A stretch of 64,000 nucleotides of DNA from VRUE01 sp963780815. GTDB lineage: Bacteria > Actinomycetota > Thermoleophilia > Solirubrobacterales > 70-9. Below are positions 24,721 through 34,428 of this stretch, one piece after another. The stretch spans positions 3,598 through 67,597 of the forward strand of contig CAWADG010000002.1 of the NCBI GenBank assembly GCA_963780815.1. The letters run 5' to 3'. Each line of letters opens with the position of its first letter. Position 1 is the first letter of the stretch. The notes beneath the pieces are model-generated. The model had not been told where the DNA came from. It made no database searches and worked only from the letters and a program-made list of their open reading frames with translations. Made by a program: the position numbers and the translations under genes.

Positions 24721-26804
24721 CCGAGCTCCAATCTGTAGTTGCCCGACTCGGTCACGTGGGCGGTCCAGCCCGGGTAGACCACGATCGTCGTCTCCGGCTC
24801 GATCAGGATCGCCGGCCCTTCGGCGACGGCGCCGGGGCCCATCTCGGCGCCGAGGTAGATCGGAACCTCGACCTCGCCGAGGTCCGGCATGAAAGCCACC
24901 CGGGAGTCGTTGCCCGCGCCCGCCCCGTCGTCCGAGCGGCGCTCGCTGCCGACCGCCGGCTTGCTGGTGCCGACCACGACTCGACCCTTCCACTGGCTCA
25001 GCTCGATCTTCTGCCCCGGCTCTCGCACGGCGAAGATCCGCTCGTGGGCGTCGTGGAAGCTTTCGATCAGAGCATCGAGCGAGGCCTGGTCCGGCACGCC
25101 TTCGCCTGCGAGCGGGATCGGCACGTCCCAGACCTGGTACGCGTAGCGCGCCTCGACGTAGTAGCGGCGGCTGGCATCGCCGTCGAAGCCGGCCGGCAGC
25201 TGCTCCTCGAACTCCGACATCCGCCGGCGCAGGTCGGCGATCGTCGCCGCCACCCCCTCGAAGTCGAAGTCCTGCGAGTGCGTCGCGTGCGGAGCGGTGA
25301 CCTCGCGGACGATGTCGCTGTACTGGCCGCCGAAGGCCGCGAGGACGCCGGCCGCCTTCGGGATCAGCACCTGGCGGCAGCCGAGCTCGCGGGCGATCGG
25401 GAGGATGGTCAGTCCGGCGGCTCCGCCCCCGGCGACCAGGGTGCTGTCGCGAGGATCCACCCCCTCGTTCACCGTCAGTTCCTGGATTGCCGCGATCATC
25501 CGCTCGTTGGCGACCGACAGGACCGCGTGGGCGGCCTCTTTGGCGCTGATCGAGAGAGCCTCGGCGAGCCCCGCCATCGCCGCTTCGGCCGCCGCCAAAT
25601 CGAGCTTCATGGCGCCGCCCAGGAAGCGGTCGGGATCGACATATCCGAGGGTCAGCGCGGCGTCGGTGACCGTCGGCCGGTCGCCGCCGCGCCCGTAGCA
25701 GGCCGGGCCCGGATCGGCGCCGGCGCTCTCGGGCCCGACCCTGAGCAGGCCACCCGAGTCGACCCAGGCGATCGAGCCGCCGCCGGCGCCGATGCTGCGG
25801 ACATCGACGGAGGAGAGGCCGGTGAGGTGCCCCGCGAAGGGCTCGCCGAGCCAGGTCTCGTTGGTGAACACGAGGTCGCCGTCGCGGACGAGGCCCACCT
25901 CGAAGCTGGTCCCGCCAGCGTCGCAGACGATCACGTCACCGCTGCCGGTCTCGGCCGCCGCGATCGTCCGCGCCGCGACCGGGGCGAGGGAGGGGCCCGA
26001 GCGAACCGAGAGCAGCGGGCTGGCGATCAGGTCCGTCATCGGCACGGCGCCGCCGGCAGAGGTCGCCGCGAGCAGCTCGCCCGCGAAGCCCTCGGACTCG
26101 AGGCCGCTCGCGATCTCCGGTAGATGGCGCTGCATCAGCGGCCTCAGCGAGGCGTCTATCGCGGTGCTTGAGGCTCGCCGGTACTCGCGGACGATCGGGT
26201 TCACCTGATGGGAGAGCGAGAAGGGGACGCCCGGCATCTCCTCTTCGATCAGCCCGCCGAGGGCAAGCTCGTGGGCCGGATTCGCTGTCGCCCAGAGCAG
26301 GCACACCGAGACGGCCTCGATCTCCTGCTTCCTGGCGCTCGCCAGGGCGGCGCGGGCCGCCTCCTCGTCGAGCGCTGTGATCACCTCGCCGTGGACATCG
26401 ATTCGCTCGGGGATCTCGAACGTGTTGCGGCGGGGGACGTAGGGCTCGGGGAAGGGGCGCGAGTAGTCGTAGGGCCGCAGCGAACCGCCCTCGCGCCGGA
26501 CGAGGATGTCGGGGAACCCCTCGGTGCAGAGGAACGCCGTCCGGGCTGTCTTGCTCTCGAGGATCGCGTTGGTGGCCTGCGTCGTGCTGAAGATGAAGAG
26601 AGAGGTGCGGCCGAGCAGTTCGGAGATCTCCTCGCCGAGCTGTCCGGCCGCGCCGGCGAGGGCGGAGCGCAGGCCGTCGAAAAGACGCTCGGGCCGGGTC
26701 AGCGACTTCGCCAGGGTGAGGCCCCCGGAGGCGTCGCTGACGACCACGTCGGTGAACGTGCCGCCGATGTCGCAGGTGATCCGGGCCTCGCCGTTCGCGC
26801 TCAT
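24717..26804 (-). CDS. HyuA-type hydantoinase/oxoprolinase alpha subunit, copy 2
   Basis: A 695-residue ATPase subunit. Start ATG 26804 (MSANGEARITCDIGGTFTDV) overlaps a TGA at 26801-26803 that ends the conserved C-terminus of hyuB3 in a different frame. Landmarks: DIGGTFTDVVVSD, FIFSTTQATNAIL, CDAGGTSFEVGLV, GAGGGSIAWVDSGG, GPACYGRGGDRPTVTDAAL, GGGAAGLTILPIAREL. The same frame runs on upstream into hyuB3, which would give a 1327-residue fusion; I regard this as a frameshift effect. It overlaps hyuB2 by 4 bases. More divergent from copies 1 and 3 than they are from each other. Confidence 0.88.
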   Translation of the reverse strand: MSANGEARITCDIGGTFTDVVVSDASGGLTLAKSLTRPERLFDGLRSALAGAAGQLGEEISELLGRTSLFIFSTTQATNAILESKTARTAFLCTEGFPDILVRREGGSLRPYDYSRPFPEPYVPRRNTFEIPERIDVHGEVITALDEEAARAALASARKQEIEAVSVCLLWATANPAHELALGGLIEEEMPGVPFSLSHQVNPIVREYRRASSTAIDASLRPLMQRHLPEIASGLESEGFAGELLAATSAGGAVPMTDLIASPLLSVRSGPSLAPVAARTIAAAETGSGDVIVCDAGGTSFEVGLVRDGDLVFTNETWLGEPFAGHLTGLSSVDVRSIGAGGGSIAWVDSGGLLRVGPESAGADPGPACYGRGGDRPTVTDAALTLGYVDPDRFLGGAMKLDLAAAEAAMAGLAEALSISAKEAAHAVLSVANERMIAAIQELTVNEGVDPRDSTLVAGGGAAGLTILPIARELGCRQVLIPKAAGVLAAFGGQYSDIVREVTAPHATHSQDFDFEGVAATIADLRRRMSEFEEQLPAGFDGDASRRYYVEARYAYQVWDVPIPLAGEGVPDQASLDALIESFHDAHERIFAVREPGQKIELSQWKGRVVVGTSKPAVGSERRSDDGAGAGNDSRVAFMPDLGEVEVPIYLGAEMGPGAVAEGPAILIEPETTIVVYPGWTAHVTESGNYRLELG

Positions 26805-28700
26805 CGATCCTGCGGGGGGCGCACGTAGTCGGCAAGCCGGTCGGCGATCAGTTGGGCGTGCTGCGCGAACTTCAGGCGGCCGCGGCTGCTCGCGGGCTTC
26901 CCTCGCCCGCTCCCGACGCGCATCGGTGGCGGCGGCGTCGAGGCGACCCGCCTCGTCGACGATGACCGCGTAGACGTCGGCCGCCTGCTCGCGGCTGACG
27001 AAGCCGCTGCGGATGTCGTCGAGGACCAACTCCACATCGCGCTCCCAGGGCGGGCCGTAGCCGCCGCCCGAGGTCGAGATCGCGTAGACCGTGTCGCCGG
27101 GGCCGAGCTCCAGCTCACCCCACCCCGGCAGCTCCTCGACCGAGCCATCGGCTCGCCTCAGGTATTGGCGCGCCGGCGTGCCCGGATGGCCCCCTCGGGC
27201 GCCGATCGCGGGATGGACGTAGCCGTCCGTGGACCACATCGCGTGGATCTCGGTGTCGGCCGGCCCGTACTCCACGTAGGAGGCGGGGGCGCCACGGAAG
27301 CGGCCGGGCCCACCGCTGTCGGAGACGAAGCGATCGGCCCAGATGATGATCGGATAGAGCAGCTCGTCGACCTCGGTCGAGTCGCGCAGCATCGTGCCGC
27401 CGTCCCCCACCTCCCCCGACACCGGCCAACCGTCGGCGCGGGCGTGACCGGCGCCTCCGGTGAGGCCGAGGATCATCAGGTTGACGAACGGCGCGTCTCC
27501 ATGGCGGGGGTCGCGACCGGAGATGTCGGCGACGGCCGCCGTCAGGGTCCCGGTCTCGGCCATCCCCAGGCCGTCGTCGAGCTCGGCTATCGCCCGCTGG
27601 GTGGCGTTCGCCACCCGGTCGGCGAGCCCGGTGGTCGCGGTGGAGCAGCTCGCCGGATGGCGTGGGATCCCGACGATGCAGTTCTCACGAATCAGGATGT
27701 CGAGACGGCGGAAGCTTCCTGCGTTGGGCGGGACCGCGACCGGGAGGCTGTTGAAGATGCCGATCATCGCCGCGGTCCGGCTGGTCGCCTCGGTCAGGTT
27801 TATGCCGCAGGGCAGGCAGTCGAGGTTGTCCCGCAGGTCAACCTCGATCCGGGCGTCCCGGGGGTCGACCTTGACGCTGACCTTGACCGGAACTCCCTCC
27901 TCGATGCCGGCATCGGGAAGCGGGTCGTGCTGATTGTGGGCGACGCTGTGGCCGGCCGGCATCGCCCGGATCGCGCTCGCCATCATCTCCTCGCTGTAGT
28001 CGAACCAAGCCTCGGTGTAGGCGTGGAGCGCCTCCCAGCCGAGCTCGTTGCCCATCGCGAGAAGCTCCTGCTCGCCGATGCGAGCGGCCCCGATCATGCC
28101 GATGAAGTCCGCGTACCAGACGTCGGGCACCCGCAGCCGCGCCCGGCACATCTCGATCATCTCGGGGACGTCGGTGTAATCGCGCTGGACCCGCACGCCG
28201 GGGAAGATCAGAGCGCCCTCGTGATAGACGTCGCGCGCGTTGGCCCAGAGGGTGGTCGGCTCCGAGTTGCCGATGTCGGCCATGTGCGCTTTCACCATCG
28301 CCGTGAAGTGGTGGCGGCCCTCGTCGTCGACGACCGGCACGAGCACGCAGTGGTCGCCCGCATGAGAGTTGCCGTGGTAGGGGGAGTTGTGGAGGAAGGC
28401 ATCGCCGGCGCGCATCTCCGGATGCAGCTTCGCGAGCGACTCCGAGATCAGGTCGGGCCCGCTCATCACATGTATCGGCAGGCTCTCGGCGGCCGCGAGC
28501 ATCTCATGGTCCTTCGTGATCACGCAGCAGGAGAAGTCGCGGGCAGTGTTGAGCACCGAGGACCGGGCGGTTTTGAAGAGGGTGTTTGTCATCCGCCGGA
28601 CGATGCCCTGGATCCGGCTGGTGATCACGGCCAGGGCCACCGGGTCGAAGCGCTCGCCCGCCGGTGGCGCCGCTCGCTCAGCTGCGGACTGCGTCGCCAC
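26801..28700 (-). CDS. HyuB-type hydantoinase/oxoprolinase beta subunit, copy 3 (frameshifted 3' end)
   Basis: About 632 residues after correction. GTG 28700 start; it overlaps hyuA3 by 23 bases. Blocks: VITSRIQGIVRRMTNTLFKT, LHNSPYHGNSHAGDHCVLVP, VKAHMADIGNSEP, LDCLPCGINLTEATSRTA, ISTSGGGYGPPW. Near 26870-26895 the frame loses similarity (Arg/Pro-rich). In the adjacent frame the sequence reads GRLKFAQHAQLIADRLADYV and stops at a TGA overlapping the hyuA2 ATG. A one-base error in this GC-rich stretch explains the apparent fusion. Very similar to copy 1 throughout, including the C-terminal GGGYGPP. Confidence 0.86.
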
Positions 28701-30782
28701 GCCTCACCTCCTCCCTCTCCTGCTCCTCGGCGCCGTCGCGGATGATCAGGCTGGCTCCGGCTCGCATCGCCACATTGCCGGGCTCGACGACGATGGTTGT
28801 CAGCGGCGATTCGACCAGGGCAGGGCCCAAGAGCTGTTCGCCCTCAGCGAGCCCGGCGAGGGAGCGGACGCTGGCGCGCAGCGGCCCGTGCCCGGAGAAA
28901 TAGACCTCGCGCTCGCCGTCGGGTGCCGACGTCGGCGAGTGCATCCTCGCCTGCGACGAGTCCCCGGGGAGCGGGCAGGTGACCCGCGCCCGCAGGCCGA
29001 TGATTTCGACTGCTGAGCGGTCGTCGCGCACCGCGAATATCCGGTCGTGCAGGTCCCTGAAGTCGGCGAGGAACGCTTCGAGCGCGGCGGGGTCGTCGCC
29101 GAATCGATCCCCGCGCAGAGGTAGGTCCAGCTGCCAGACCTGGCGCGCGTGGCGCGCCTCGGCGATCATCTCGATGGCGTGGTTCGCGCCGCCGACCTCC
29201 GCGGCGAACCGCTCGCAGCGATCGTGAAGCTCGGCCAGGACCCGGTCGGTGCCGTGCCAGTCGAAGTCATCGGTCGAGGTGAAGCATGCGGTGGTGAACT
29301 CGGCGCCGAGGTCGGCCATCAGCGCGCCGACCGCGCTCAGCGTGGCGCAGGCCTCAGGGACGACCATCGTCTTGCAGCCCAACCGCCGCATGATCGCGGT
29401 GCCGTTCAGGCCCGCTGCCCCGCCGCCGCCGACCAGGACAGCGTCGCGGGGATCGATACCCGCGTCGACGGTGACCTCCTTGATCGCCTGGACCATCTGC
29501 TCGGTCGCCAGGGCGAGGATCGCCGAGGCCGCCTCCTGGAGCTCGAGGCCCAGCGGCTCGGCGATGTCGCGGGAGATCGCGGAGCGTGCCGGCTCGGCGT
29601 CGAGCGGCATCGCCCCGTCGAGAAAGCGCCGGGGATCGAGATAGCCGAGGACGAGGCAGGCATCGGTGACGGTCGGCAGCTCCCCATCACGGCCGTAGGC
29701 TGCGGGCCCGGGGTCCGCGCCGGCGCTCTGCGGGCCGACATGGAGCAGGCCGCCGTCGTCGATCCAGGCGATGCTGCCCCCCCGGCCCCGATGCTTTTGA
29801 CGTCGACGGCGGGGAAGCCGATGATGTGGCCGGTGTAGGGCTCGCCCAGCCACGCTTCGCGAGTCATCGGGATGCGGCCACCGCGCACGACCGAGACCTC
29901 GTAGCTGGTGCCGCCGGTGTCGGTGACGATCGCGGTATTGGCGTCGGCGTCGGCCGCCGCGAAGTGGCGGCCCGCGACCGGCGCCATCGCCGGCCCGGAG
30001 TTGATCGAGGTGATCGGCTTCTCTGCCGCTTCGCGAGTGTGCATCAGCCCGCCACCGGTCGAGATCATGAGCAGCTCGCCGCTGAACCCGGCGGCGCCGA
30101 GTGCGCGCTCGAGGTTGCCCAGGTACTCGGTCATCAGCGGCTTCAGGGAGGCGTCGATCGCAGTCGACGAGGCCCGCCGGTACTCGCGCAGGGTTGGGTT
30201 GAGCGCGTGCGAAAGGGTGTAGGGAACGCCCGGTAGGTGCTCTTCGAGGAGCTCGCCCACGCGCAGCTCGTGGGTCGGGTTGACGATCGACCAGAGCAGG
30301 CACACGGCGACGGCCTCGACCCCGATCTCGGCCATCCCGGCTGCCGTCTCCTCGACTGCCCGCTCGTCGAGTGGGCGCAGGACCCTCCCCTGCGCGTCGA
30401 TCCGCTCAGGGAGCTCAAAGGTCAGCTCGCGGGGGATGTAGCCGTCCTGGTAGCCCTCGCTCCAGTCGAACGTCCGGTTGCGTCCACCTTCCCGGATCAG
30501 CAGCATGTCGCAGTGCCCGAGCGTCGTCAGCAGGGCTGTCTTGGCGGTGCTGCCGGTGAGGACCGCATTGGTCGCCCGCGTCGTGCCGTGGATCAGCATC
30601 TCGACCTGGGCGAGCAGCTCGGAGCGATCCATTTGCAGCGCCGCGGCGGCCTGCTCGAGGACCTCGAGGATGCCGATGATCGGATTGGCGGGCGTGGTCG
30701 GAGTCTTGAAGATCCGTACCTCGCCCTCGCGCTCCAGCGCCAGATCGGTGAACGTCCCTCCGGTGTCGATTGCGCAGCGCAC
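28678..30782 (-). CDS. HyuA-type hydantoinase/oxoprolinase alpha subunit, copy 3 (frameshifted)
   Basis: Restored length 701 residues. GTG 30782 starts VRCAIDTGGTFTDLALE; the longer open frame upstream has no family similarity and would include the promoter. The frame breaks at a run of seven C (29777-29783). One more base restores KSIGAGGGSIAWIDDGG, so this is a homopolymer indel. After it follow GPQSAGADPGPAAYGRDGE and GGGGAAGLNGTAIMRRLG. It is the first gene of a minus-strand operon hyuA3-B3-A2-B2-aminotransferase, about 9.3 kb long, and operator F lies 39-58 bases upstream. Closest to copy 1. Confidence 0.87.
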
Positions 30783-30820
30783 CTGGCAGCATTCCTCGCT
30801 GTATGACCTCGCGGCGACTA

Positions 30821-30840
30821 TATACCGATTGATCGGTTTG
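30821..30840. promoter_or_regulatory. palindromic operator copy F
   Basis: TATACCGATTGATCGGTTTG contains a perfect ACCGAT/ATCGGT inverted repeat around TG. It lies between hyuA3 (minus) and the 3-hydroxyacyl-CoA dehydrogenase-like gene (plus) and is the cleanest of the eight copies. Confidence 0.65.
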
Positions 30841-30857
30841 GGGCAAGCAACCGCCTG

Positions 30858-31802
30858 GTGCCCCCGCATCTAGGCTTCGGCAAGGTGAGCGAGCTGGGCG
30901 GAACCGGCCCCGAGGAGGGAAGCGAGCGCTTCGTCGCGGTGCTGGGCGCGGGGCTGATGGGGGCCCAGATCGCCTGCGAGTACGCGCTGGGCGCCTGGTC
31001 GGTCACCTGCGTCTCCCGGCGGCCCGAGGCCGCCGAGGCCAGGGTCCGGGAGGCGCTGAGGCTGGTCGAGCGAGAGCGGCTCGCGGACACGTCGACCTGC
31101 AGCGCGGCGGCGGCGAGGGTCCGCTTCGCGACCCCTGGAGGAGACCTCGGCCACTGCGAGCTGATCGTCGAGTCGCTACCGGAGGACCTCGATCTCAAGG
31201 CCGAGGTCCTCGGCGCACTGGCCGCCCGCCACTCCGAGGCTCTGGTGGCGACGAACACCTCCTCGATCTCGGTCACGGAATTGGGAGGCGCGGCGGGGGT
31301 TTCCGGTCGTATCGTCGGCACCCACTACTGGAACCCGCCGCTGCTGATGCCACTGGTCGAGATCGTCGCCGGTGAGGGGACTCCGGTTGAGCGGCTCGAC
31401 GCGATCGCCGCGGTCCTCACCGAGCTCGGCAAGCGGCCGGTCCGGCTCAACCGCGAGGTCCCCGGCCTACTCTGGAATCGCCTTCAGGCGGCGGTACTCC
31501 GCGAGTGCCTGTGGCTCGTCGAAGAGGGAGTTGCCCCACCGGAGACCCTGGACGAGGTGATGCGCAACGGCCTCGCTCGCCGTTGGCGCCTCACCGGGCC
31601 GTTCGAGACGGTGGGGCTGGGCGGCGCCCAGGTCTTCGACGCCATAGCCGAGAACCTGTTCCCGTCGCTCTCCGACGCAGGTTCGGGGACCGGCTTCGGG
31701 CCGCACGTCCCGACCGATCCCAAGCGGCTGCGGGCGCTGCGCAGCGCCCGGGACGAGGAGCTGGCGCGGCTCCTCAGGGAGGAAAGAGAGACCAAGCCTT
31801 GA
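30858..31802 (+). CDS. 3-hydroxyacyl-CoA/L-carnitine dehydrogenase-family protein
   Basis: A 314-residue (or 305 from GTG 30885) NAD-dependent dehydrogenase. The Rossmann motif VLGAGLMGAQIA is at about residues 28-40, NTSSISVTELGG at about 130 and GTHYWNPPLLMPLVEIV at about 150; the C-terminal domain has LWNRLQAAVLRECLWLVEEG. Family members oxidise the 3-hydroxyl of acyl-CoAs, L-gulonate or L-carnitine. The short single-domain form and the tryptophan in the HYWNPP motif resemble the carnitine/gulonate type more than FadB. A 3-oxo acid made here would be a natural substrate for a BKACE enzyme. Divergent from hyuA3; followed by the TMADH-like gene with operator G in the gap. Confidence 0.75.
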   Translation: MPPHLGFGKVSELGGTGPEEGSERFVAVLGAGLMGAQIACEYALGAWSVTCVSRRPEAAEARVREALRLVERERLADTSTCSAAAARVRFATPGGDLGHCELIVESLPEDLDLKAEVLGALAARHSEALVATNTSSISVTELGGAAGVSGRIVGTHYWNPPLLMPLVEIVAGEGTPVERLDAIAAVLTELGKRPVRLNREVPGLLWNRLQAAVLRECLWLVEEGVAPPETLDEVMRNGLARRWRLTGPFETVGLGGAQVFDAIAENLFPSLSDAGSGTGFGPHVPTDPKRLRALRSARDEELARLLREERETKP

Positions 31803-31825
31803 CAGGTGAAGGCAGGTCGATTACG

Positions 31826-31845
31826 TATTGACTGATCGATATAAA
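31826..31845. promoter_or_regulatory. palindromic operator copy G
   Basis: TATTGACTGATCGATATAAA lies 23-42 bases before the GTG of the TMADH-like gene. Its reverse complement (ATCGATCAGTCAAT) aligns with copies A and C. Confidence 0.55.
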
Positions 31846-31867
31846 CCGCGCCGCGCCGGAGGCAAGT

Positions 31868-33994
31868 GTGACCCGCGATCCTCGCCACGACATCCTCTTC
31901 GAGCCGGTTCCGATCGGCCCGAAGACGATGCGGAACCGCTTCTACCAGGCGCCGCACTGCACGAGCTTCGGCGCCGACCGACCCGGCGCCCAGGCGCACA
32001 TTCGGGCGATGAAGGCGGAGGGCGGCTGGGCCGCGGTGAACACCGAGTTCTGCTCGGTCCACCCTTCGGCCGATTCTCTGCCCCTGATATCGGCCCGCCT
32101 CTGGGATGAGGATGACGCGCGGAACCTCGGCGCCATGGCCGAGCTCGCGCACGAGCACGGCGCGCTCGCCGGAGTCGAGCTCTGGCACGGGGGCTGCGTC
32201 ACCGGGAATCTCGAGACCAGGCTGCCCGCCCGCAGCGTCAGCCAGATGACCGATGACAGCCTCTACAGCACCAGCTGCTACGAACTCGACAAACGCGGCA
32301 TCCGCGAGATCCAGCGTCACTACGTGGCCGCCGCCGAAAGGGCGAGGGAGGTCGGCTATGACATCGTCAACGTCCACGGCGCGGAGGGGGGGGCGATAAC
32401 CCAGCACTTCCTGATGGCCAAGTACAACCGCCGCACCGACGAGTACGGGGGATCCCTCGAGAACCGGGCCCGCTTCTGGATCGAGACCATCGAGCAGGTG
32501 AAGGAGGCGGTCGGGGACGACTGCTCGATCACCGCGCGGCTCTGCATCGACACGCTCAACGACAGCCCGCTCGGGATCAGAGCGTCCGAGGAGGCCTACG
32601 CCTTCATCGAGCTCGCCGATCATCTCGTCGACTTCTGGGACCTCCAGGCCGGCCCTTTTGTCGCGGCGGAATGGGCCGGCGAGGACGTGGTCGCCTCTCG
32701 CTTCGCCGGTGAGTTCTCGCATCGCGAGTACGTCGAGGCCGTGCGAGGCGCGACGCGCAAGCCGATCGCCGCGGTCGGCCGCTTCACCAACGCGGACACC
32801 ATGGCCGAGGCGGTGAGCTCGGGAGTGATCGACATCGTCGCCGCGGCCCGCCCCTCGATCGCGGACCCGTTCCTGCCCCGCAAGATCGAAGAGGGTCGCT
32901 ACGACGAGATCCGCGAGTGCATCGGCTGCAACGTGTGCGCGTCGCGGTTCCCGATGGCGACGCCGATCGTCTGCACCCAGAACGCGACCCTCGGCGAGGA
33001 GTTCCGGCGCGGGTGGCACCCCGAGAATTTCTCCAAGGCGGCGAACGCGGAGAAGACGGTCCTCGTCGTCGGCGCCGGCCCGGCCGGCATGGAGTGCGCG
33101 ATGGTGCTCGGCAAACGGGGCCTCGGCGCGGTTCACCTCGTCGACGACCAGGAGACGCTGGGCGGCAGCATGAGGATGATCAGCGCCTACCCCAAGCTGG
33201 GCGAGTGGGCGCGGGTCGTGAATTACAGGCAGATCCAGCTAGACAAGCTCTCGAACGTCGAGGTGATCGCCAAGACCCACCTCGACACCGAGGGGGCCCT
33301 CACCTACGGCGCCGACATCGTCGTCTTCGCGACGGGCGCCCGCTGGCGCTCGGATGGGATGAACGGCCCGACCCAGGCGCCGATCCCGGGGGCCGAGCTC
33401 GATTCAGTGCACACCCCCGAGGAGGTCTTCGCGGCCGGCGGCGGGATCGACGGCGAGAGGGTCCTCGTCTACGACACCGACGGCTATTTCACCGCGGTGG
33501 CGATGGCGGAAATGCTGATCGCGGCCGACAAGCACGTGACCGTGGTGACGCCGTTCGCGAACTTCGCGATGTACATGTTCTTCACTGGTGAGGGGTTCCG
33601 AGTCAACCGCGAACTGCGCGCCGAGGGAGCGACGATCCTCCCAGGCCATCTGGTCAACGAGATCGGGCCGGGGAGCGTGCTAGGCCAGGGAATCTGGGCA
33701 CCGGACCCGGTCGAGTGGGACGCCGACGCCGTCGTCCTCGTCACCCAGCGCGAGCCCTGCGATGCCCTCTTCCGCCAGGTGAGCGGCGACCCCGATCGCC
33801 TCGCGGCGGAGGAGATCGAGGCCGTCCATCGGATCGGCGACTGCCTGGCACCGAGGCTGATCGCCGAAAACATCTTCGACGGGCATCGCCTGGCGCGAGA
33901 GATCGACAGCGAGGACCCGTCCGAGCCCCTGCCCTTCATCCGCGAGCTTCCAACCGTCACCGAGAGCCCACAGGTCGCCGCGCCGCCCAGCTGA
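31868..33994 (+). CDS. trimethylamine/dimethylglycine dehydrogenase-like iron-sulfur flavoprotein
   Basis: A 708-residue old-yellow-enzyme/TMADH family protein that should oxidatively demethylate an N-methyl compound and pass electrons to ETF. GTG 31868 follows GGAGG. Domains: FMN TIM barrel (about 1-370), [4Fe-4S] loop CIGCNVC...C (about 355-375), then an ADP-binding and a Rossmann-like domain (VLVVGAGPAGMECAMVLGKR, about 398-417). Cys31 in RNRFYQAPHC lines up with TMADH Cys30, which binds FMN covalently, so a 6-S-cysteinyl-FMN is likely. Active-site residues differ from TMADH as I recall it: the YGAH segment reads HGAE, and two of three aromatic-bowl residues are Phe. The following etf and dgcB-like genes mirror the dgcA/dgcB/etf set for dimethylglycine. 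Confidence 0.85.
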   Translation: MTRDPRHDILFEPVPIGPKTMRNRFYQAPHCTSFGADRPGAQAHIRAMKAEGGWAAVNTEFCSVHPSADSLPLISARLWDEDDARNLGAMAELAHEHGALAGVELWHGGCVTGNLETRLPARSVSQMTDDSLYSTSCYELDKRGIREIQRHYVAAAERAREVGYDIVNVHGAEGGAITQHFLMAKYNRRTDEYGGSLENRARFWIETIEQVKEAVGDDCSITARLCIDTLNDSPLGIRASEEAYAFIELADHLVDFWDLQAGPFVAAEWAGEDVVASRFAGEFSHREYVEAVRGATRKPIAAVGRFTNADTMAEAVSSGVIDIVAAARPSIADPFLPRKIEEGRYDEIRECIGCNVCASRFPMATPIVCTQNATLGEEFRRGWHPENFSKAANAEKTVLVVGAGPAGMECAMVLGKRGLGAVHLVDDQETLGGSMRMISAYPKLGEWARVVNYRQIQLDKLSNVEVIAKTHLDTEGALTYGADIVVFATGARWRSDGMNGPTQAPIPGAELDSVHTPEEVFAAGGGIDGERVLVYDTDGYFTAVAMAEMLIAADKHVTVVTPFANFAMYMFFTGEGFRVNRELRAEGATILPGHLVNEIGPGSVLGQGIWAPDPVEWDADAVVLVTQREPCDALFRQVSGDPDRLAAEEIEAVHRIGDCLAPRLIAENIFDGHRLAREIDSEDPSEPLPFIRELPTVTESPQVAAPPS

Positions 33995-34038
33995 GCGGAT
34001 GGGGACCCAGAGAAGAAACGAAACCGAAAGGCAAGAAC

Positions 34039-34419
34039 ATGGGACAGCTGGCAACCAAGATCCCGAGCTACTCGGTGCTGAACGCGCCGATGGAGGCTGC
34101 GCCGATTCCCGACGAGGACGTCATCTCGGGTAACCCCGAGTCGACGATGGCCATCCTCTGGCAATCGGAGGACAACACGCTCTACAACGGTGTCTGGCAC
34201 TGCACGCCGGGCACCTTCATGCTGACCCACCCCGGGGAGACGATCTGCCTGGTCGAGGGTCGGGTGACGATCACACCCGAGGGAGGCGAGCCGATCACGC
34301 TCGGGCCCGGAGACATCGCCTACATTCCCGAGGGCACGGTCGCCCGATGGGAAGTCACGGAGACGGTGCGCAAGGGCTTCCACTCGCACGACTCATCCGG
34401 CAAGCTGCTCGGTGGGTAG
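34039..34419 (+). CDS. cupin-domain protein (DUF861/EutQ-like)
   Basis: A 126-residue single-domain cupin from ATG 34039. The second half has ETICLVEGRVTITPEGGEPI and LGPGDIAYIPEGTVARWEVT, the two typical cupin motifs of the DUF861 group. Signal and membrane segments are absent. It sits 44 bases after the TMADH-like gene and 9 bases before etfB, so it is part of the same operon. Such cupins often accompany betaine, sarcosine or ethanolamine pathways and may bind the substrate or protect a labile product such as formaldehyde adducts; this role is a guess. Confidence 0.8.
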   Translation: MGQLATKIPSYSVLNAPMEAAPIPDEDVISGNPESTMAILWQSEDNTLYNGVWHCTPGTFMLTHPGETICLVEGRVTITPEGGEPITLGPGDIAYIPEGTVARWEVTETVRKGFHSHDSSGKLLGG

Positions 34420-34428
34420 AGGCACGCT

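Noticed and set aside
24717..28700. A single HyuB-HyuA fusion protein
   Set aside because: The conserved end of HyuB continues in another frame to a TGA overlapping the HyuA ATG, so two genes with one indel explain the data better.
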